Source: Zoroaster sp. YZ-2022 (lineage: Eukaryota; Echinodermata; Asteroidea; Forcipulatida; Zoroasteridae). Taken from it: DNA of 64,000 bases. The position numbers and the translations under genes are program-made. The DNA lies in NCBI GenBank assembly GCA_029582265.1, contig CM055823.1, forward strand, positions 16,365,019 through 16,429,018, in the 5' to 3' direction. The notes under the pieces were generated by a model. That model was not told the DNA's origin. It worked only from the letters and a program-made list of their open reading frames with translations, and ran no database searches. Of the stretch, positions 59,767 to 64,000 are shown one piece after another. Position 1 is the first letter of the stretch; the number at the start of each line of letters is the position of its first letter.

Positions 59767-60735
59767 TATATATTAGCCAGCTACTTCTATTCCATTAGAG
59801 TGGTCAAACCATGCAATAAGTTGCCAGAAACATTGCCTACCTTTAAGAAAAGAGTCCTTCACATAGGTGTACAGGACTAAACAAAGTGTCCAAGTAAGTA
59901 TCATGTTTTAACAGTGACTTAACATTTATGAGTAAACATTTGTATACGTGTTAATGGACCACATCATGCTGACACCATTGTATTTCCTTTTTATCTTGAA
60001 CTTTAACCTTACGGGGTCAAATTTAAAAAGCCTTCTTTGATGTACCAAGACTAATCCACCAATCACGTATGAAGATTATCCACAAAGTATTTATGATGTG
60101 TGATGGACGGATGGACACATGCACAAAGAACAAGTATGCTCCTCTTTGCTTTGACTTTAGCATACAAATAAATACAAATGTTTAGAATTGAAAAAACATT
60201 TTTTTTTTAAAGGATGTTGACCTTACGTGCAAGAGTAGAGATTTAAACAACAAATCAAAAATTCAGTCAACCACAATAGCTATTCCCAGTTTTAGCAATG
60301 TGAAGACTACTCACGCAATTAAATCCTACCACTATCCAAGCATCTAAACCAACGCTTACCTCTTGAATCTTTCCTCCATTGTAAAGACAAGTTTATAAAA
60401 CATGAGGAAACCATCACCACGTAATTAAATTGTTTTATTTTCTTTCTTGCGCCTATGTGATACATGTCCTCTAAAGCAGTATCTCATGAGTCAACATATC
60501 CTGGCCCTTAATGACCAAATGCTATTTGCTACTTAGACAACTTGTATCTACACAAGTACATGAGGCACATTTGATGCAATGCTCATTTCATATGAACACA
60601 TCAGCATGTACATGAAGACACACATAAAGTTGTATTCATTGATGAAAATGAATCAATTCTAACAAACAACAAATGCAACCAAAAGATCTTAGATCCGAAT
60701 AGTCATGTGATGTGATTATGAAAATAATTACTCAC

Positions 60736-60818
60736 CTTCCCTTGAAGAATATTCTTCAAAATAGTCTTTGTGTCCAAGTATCTTATCTGTTATCATATTC
60801 TGCTCCATTTTTGCAATG
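60736..60818 (-). pseudogene. unit E 83-nt exon, intact
   Basis: Same borders and frame as 14171-14253 and 35481-35563. Confidence 0.5.
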
Positions 60819-61920
60819 CTGCAGTTGACAAAATAAACAATATGCAATGTTTTAATTTGTTTGTAAATAATCAGAAAGAGTACATGTGAGTGATCTAAAA
60901 ACAAAAATTAAGAAACGTAAGCCCATACTAGCAAATCTTTATTAATGGTTTTTAAAGACAGGACTTAAATTTGTTTAAGAATTTTGTTGGCTGAAAGATG
61001 CTGAAACACTGTCCAATAACAAATGCCTTTTAATTATATCACTTTTCCTCAACATTATACATTCCTATTTTTCCTAAAACAAAAACAAAACTATCTATTG
61101 TGACACAAATTTCACACATAGTTTAATGATTAATTCATGAAAACTAGAAGGTTGAATTGAACTGTACCTTCTCTTTAACAAGGAAATTCTCTAAAATGGG
61201 GAAAAAACACTAACATTTTTAAATTACTGGTACTTTTCATTGGGAAAAATACCAATACCATTTGATACAAAACGTCATCAAAAATTAAAATAAACTAATT
61301 ATTTATTGTGCTTTGGAACAACTGTTCAAATCACTTGTTGATTCATTTTGACTTAACTGAAACAAATATTTGGGTGCAAATACCTGATACAGTTCCAGCA
61401 GGACTTAAAAAGAGCATTATTGATAAGTATAGGATATCCAATGAAAGAAATATAATTACCATTATTGCCTGCCTTTCTGAGTGAATCTAACATATTAAGA
61501 ATCTTATCCGCAATTTGTTTTCTTCAGAATTTCTGACAATAGTTATACTTTTCTCTTACAACATCTGCCTAGAACAAGAAATTCAGAAATAATGTAGAAC
61601 ATTAATCAACTGAAAAATAACAGCTGATGATGATGAGGTCCAAGACTTTTATTATGCATGCATATATTGTGCAGACAAATAGAGCTGCTTGGTACACCAG
61701 TACATCATAACATGAATGAATAGATTAAATGTCATCTAAACCTGGCTTTAAACTATGGTCAGAAGCTTCAATAATTTCTATTTCCTCATGTTCATGACAA
61801 GCATTATTTGCATGCTCAGATTCAAGCTTTGCCAGCCTCAAGTTGGGTTAAGATCGACCAATGCTGAGATAAAATGCAGATAAAGAGTACCTAACTATAA
61901 ACGCCAACCCCATGTGTATA

Positions 61921-62506
61921 TGTGACCCGCTCTACGAAAAAGGGTATTAAGTAGCGCTATGCTATTACACGTAAAGGGCTGTGCTATGTGGAGACGGGTG
62001 AACAAATCTTCACAAACTGATTTTTTTGGGGGGGGGTTTGTTGGCTTCTATAATATCAATATTTTCATAATTTATTTTCAGAAATATTAATATTGATGAA
62101 TAAAGATGAAAAAACAAACGTTTTTGTGTGCATTGTTTTCGTCTTTTGTTTTACTCTTTGTCCGTTTTAGAGGGAAAAAACCACCAATGTTATGCTTTCG
62201 TAGTGATACGGTTTTAACACACGCTATCAATAACATAACTGTTGCTATGGGCATAGATCAAGAGAGTTTATTTTTAGCTCATTTCTTTTTCCACTTAGTA
62301 TGTTTAAAGGGCTGTATCTCTGAAAGCACTTTTGTTGCATTGTAAAATATGAATATGCAAATTATTAATATATCTCCAGAATGCAAAATGCCACAGGGGT
62401 CAAACCTGTACCAAATTAAAGCTTGTAATGTCACCAATTCAACTATATATATAACTAATTATTTTATTTGTGCGACATAATACCCTTTTTTGTAGAGCGG
62501 GTCACA
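61921..62506. mobile_element. Tc1/mariner-type MITE, unit E copy
   Basis: Same TIRs as 12482-13071 (TGTGACCCGCTCTACGAAAA at left), TA on both sides (61919-61920 and 62507-62508), same position in the gene unit. A 79-codon open frame (62106-62345) extends the one in unit A but has no recognisable domain. Confidence 0.8.
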
Positions 62507-62594
62507 TATAGTCTGTGAAGTTTTAAAAAAAAAAAATTAATTTTAATTTTTTTTATTTTTTTATTCCTGTATTCTTTATTTCTGTTATGCTGTA

Positions 62595-62630
62595 TTCAGT
62601 GAGAAACACAGTTTTGTGTTTCTCACTGAA
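62595..62630. repeat. fold-back palindrome in exon, unit E
   Basis: Same 16-bp arms as 12358-12393. Confidence 0.9.
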
Positions 62631-63978
62631 AACAGATTGTGGATGCTTTGCAGATGGGCGATAGAATTTGATGGTCTGTGAAATAATAATAGTATTTAAA
62701 TATTGGGTGCCTCGGGGTCACATGAATATAATTATATGCATTAGGTAACATCTGAACTGTCCCATTTCACAAGGCAAAACCGAGTGATATGAGACAGTGA
62801 TATAATTCTAACCATTTTTCAAAATAAAGGCACTCAATTAATATTTGTTTTATATAACTCACACACAGATCATTGTCATTTGATTACACAATCACCAGTT
62901 CAGTCACCTTTATTTACTAATAAAGTCATTCTAAATGAGAACCAGAAATGTGTACATTGTGTACATATAACAAATTGTAACTTTTTTATGTTTATTCGGT
63001 TATTTTAATATTTAATTTAGTTTATTATCTTTTTTTCTTTTATAAGAAGCAATTATTTGCCCTTTACAAAATTCTCATTACATTAAAATTATTATTTTGA
63101 GTTCCTAACTAATGCAGAACCCCTGTCGAAATGCTGAATTTGAAAGGCTTCACTGCAGCTCACTCAGCTATAGTAGTATATATGTGTATGATGAGCATGC
63201 AGTAATTTCCCTTAATACCAAAATTGACCACAGTTTTTATTTTTCACTATTAGCATCATGTGATGAACTTACCGAGTGCTTCGTACGTTTTGCTGATTCA
63301 GTTCTTTGGACTTGAGAATCTTCTTCCTACCAAAACAAATAATAAAGTAACACAAATGTACACAATTAATGATATTGTAATTTGCACTATTAATGGTCCC
63401 TTCATGCAAGCATGCTACTCGACCTTGTCTAAAAGGCCTCCATGCAATTTGCAACAAATAATTCTGTGAATTTTCATAAATTATTAGCCAGGAACAATAT
63501 CATCACGATCAACAGGGCATGTAATCGGAGTGCTCGTTTTAGATCAACTAAAATGACTGAAAATAATACCCCAATTTATAAGGTGCTATTACTGTTTGGG
63601 CTGTGTCAAATAACCAAACATTCGATCAATGGTGCAAATATCTGGTTGGTTTTTCCGGTTCAAATACTTGAAGAAAATTTTTTACTTTTTGTTGATTTTG
63701 TTTTATTGGCGCTTCCATCATTAACACCCCACGCCCTCCCAATAATCCTTTTGTGTACATTTGGTCGACACCTATAGCAAGTCCATCCTAATCCGGGCGA
63801 CATTATGTTTAGTACATTTTTTTGCCCCACTATATTAGACGTACTCGTTTTATCACATGGCGCAATTTACAATCAACAACTTTCGCATATCGAATATTCG
63901 ACTGAAATAAAAATCAGAATACCCGGTTAACAAATTATTCGAAAACGCACAACCCTAATTACTGTTGCTGCTGCATAA

Positions 63979-64000
63979 GTACAAAATTGACACTTTGATT
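63979..64000 (+). mobile_element. 5' end of LINE Z, cut by the window edge
   Basis: After GCTGCATAA the sequence continues GTACAAAATTGACACTTTGA as at 38127. The rest of Z should lie beyond the window. Confidence 0.7.

Larger units (their letters stand above)
58861..64000 (-). pseudogene. unit E: - strand copy of the unidentified gene, open at the window edge
   Basis: Exons on -: 63326-63273 (54 nt), 62675 downward with the fold-back at 62595-62630, 61568-61460 (109 nt with the same TGA as unit D), 60818-60736 (83 nt, intact), 60380-60360 (remnant of the 48-nt exon) and about 59553-59448 (shifted). It carries the TGTGACCC MITE (61921-62506) and the start of LINE Z at 63979, as unit A does. 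Sequence at about 58905-58990 matches unit A 17100-17190, so its outer end reaches the place where unit A has the 73-bp array. Confidence 0.55.

Overview
The window is an intron-rich, AT-rich metazoan nuclear sequence. GT/AG splice junctions, non-LTR retrotransposons, tRNA-derived SINEs, TIR elements, minisatellites and one 500-base run of N (22801-23300) all point that way. The LINE 3' ends (an 'ATATAGCGCC ... AAAGCGCTTTACA' body with a TAATAA tail) and the abundance of the octamer TACATGTA suggest a marine invertebrate, perhaps a hemichordate or echinoderm. That is an impression, not an identification. I see no tRNA, rRNA, CRISPR or intact host gene.

The backbone is one unidentified multi-exon gene present in five partial, broken copies. 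Unit A lies on + (about 4455-17849). Units B (26830-33819), D (33995-38126), C (42986-49363) and E (58861-64000, running off the window) lie on -. Matching exons keep their splice sites and sizes (54, 72, 83, 108 and 109 nt recur), but every copy carries different frameshifts, stops, lost exons or insertions. The best reading frames can be found only by comparing copies. The gene family was not recognised; one exon region could encode a membrane-spanning helix.

Insertions present in some copies and absent in others give an internal history. A CR1/L2-like LINE (here Z) sits at the same site in A, D and E but not in B or C. A MITE with GGGTAAAGTT ends sits in B and C but not in A, D or E. A TA-flanked MITE with TGTGACCC ends sits in A and E, and unit B preserves its exact empty site. 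A PIF/Harbinger-like MITE splits an exon only in C.

Between the units lie: a 73-bp minisatellite (17240-22800) split by a nearly full-length LINE (W, 17850-21582) and ending at the gap; a 57-bp minisatellite (23938-25659); a nested stack of LINE X, a THAP-domain fragment and a 1.39-kb TIR element full of CCGGAAGT palindromes (49364-54690); a second CR1/L2-like LINE fragment (Y); and a 60-bp minisatellite (55648-58853) whose every unit carries Pol III A-box-like and B-box-like motifs.

The most unusual signal is that duplicated units differ at seven separate sites by the same 6-bp change, TA to TACATGTA. This is the footprint expected from excision of a Tc1-like transposon, and the octamer is strongly over-represented in the window.
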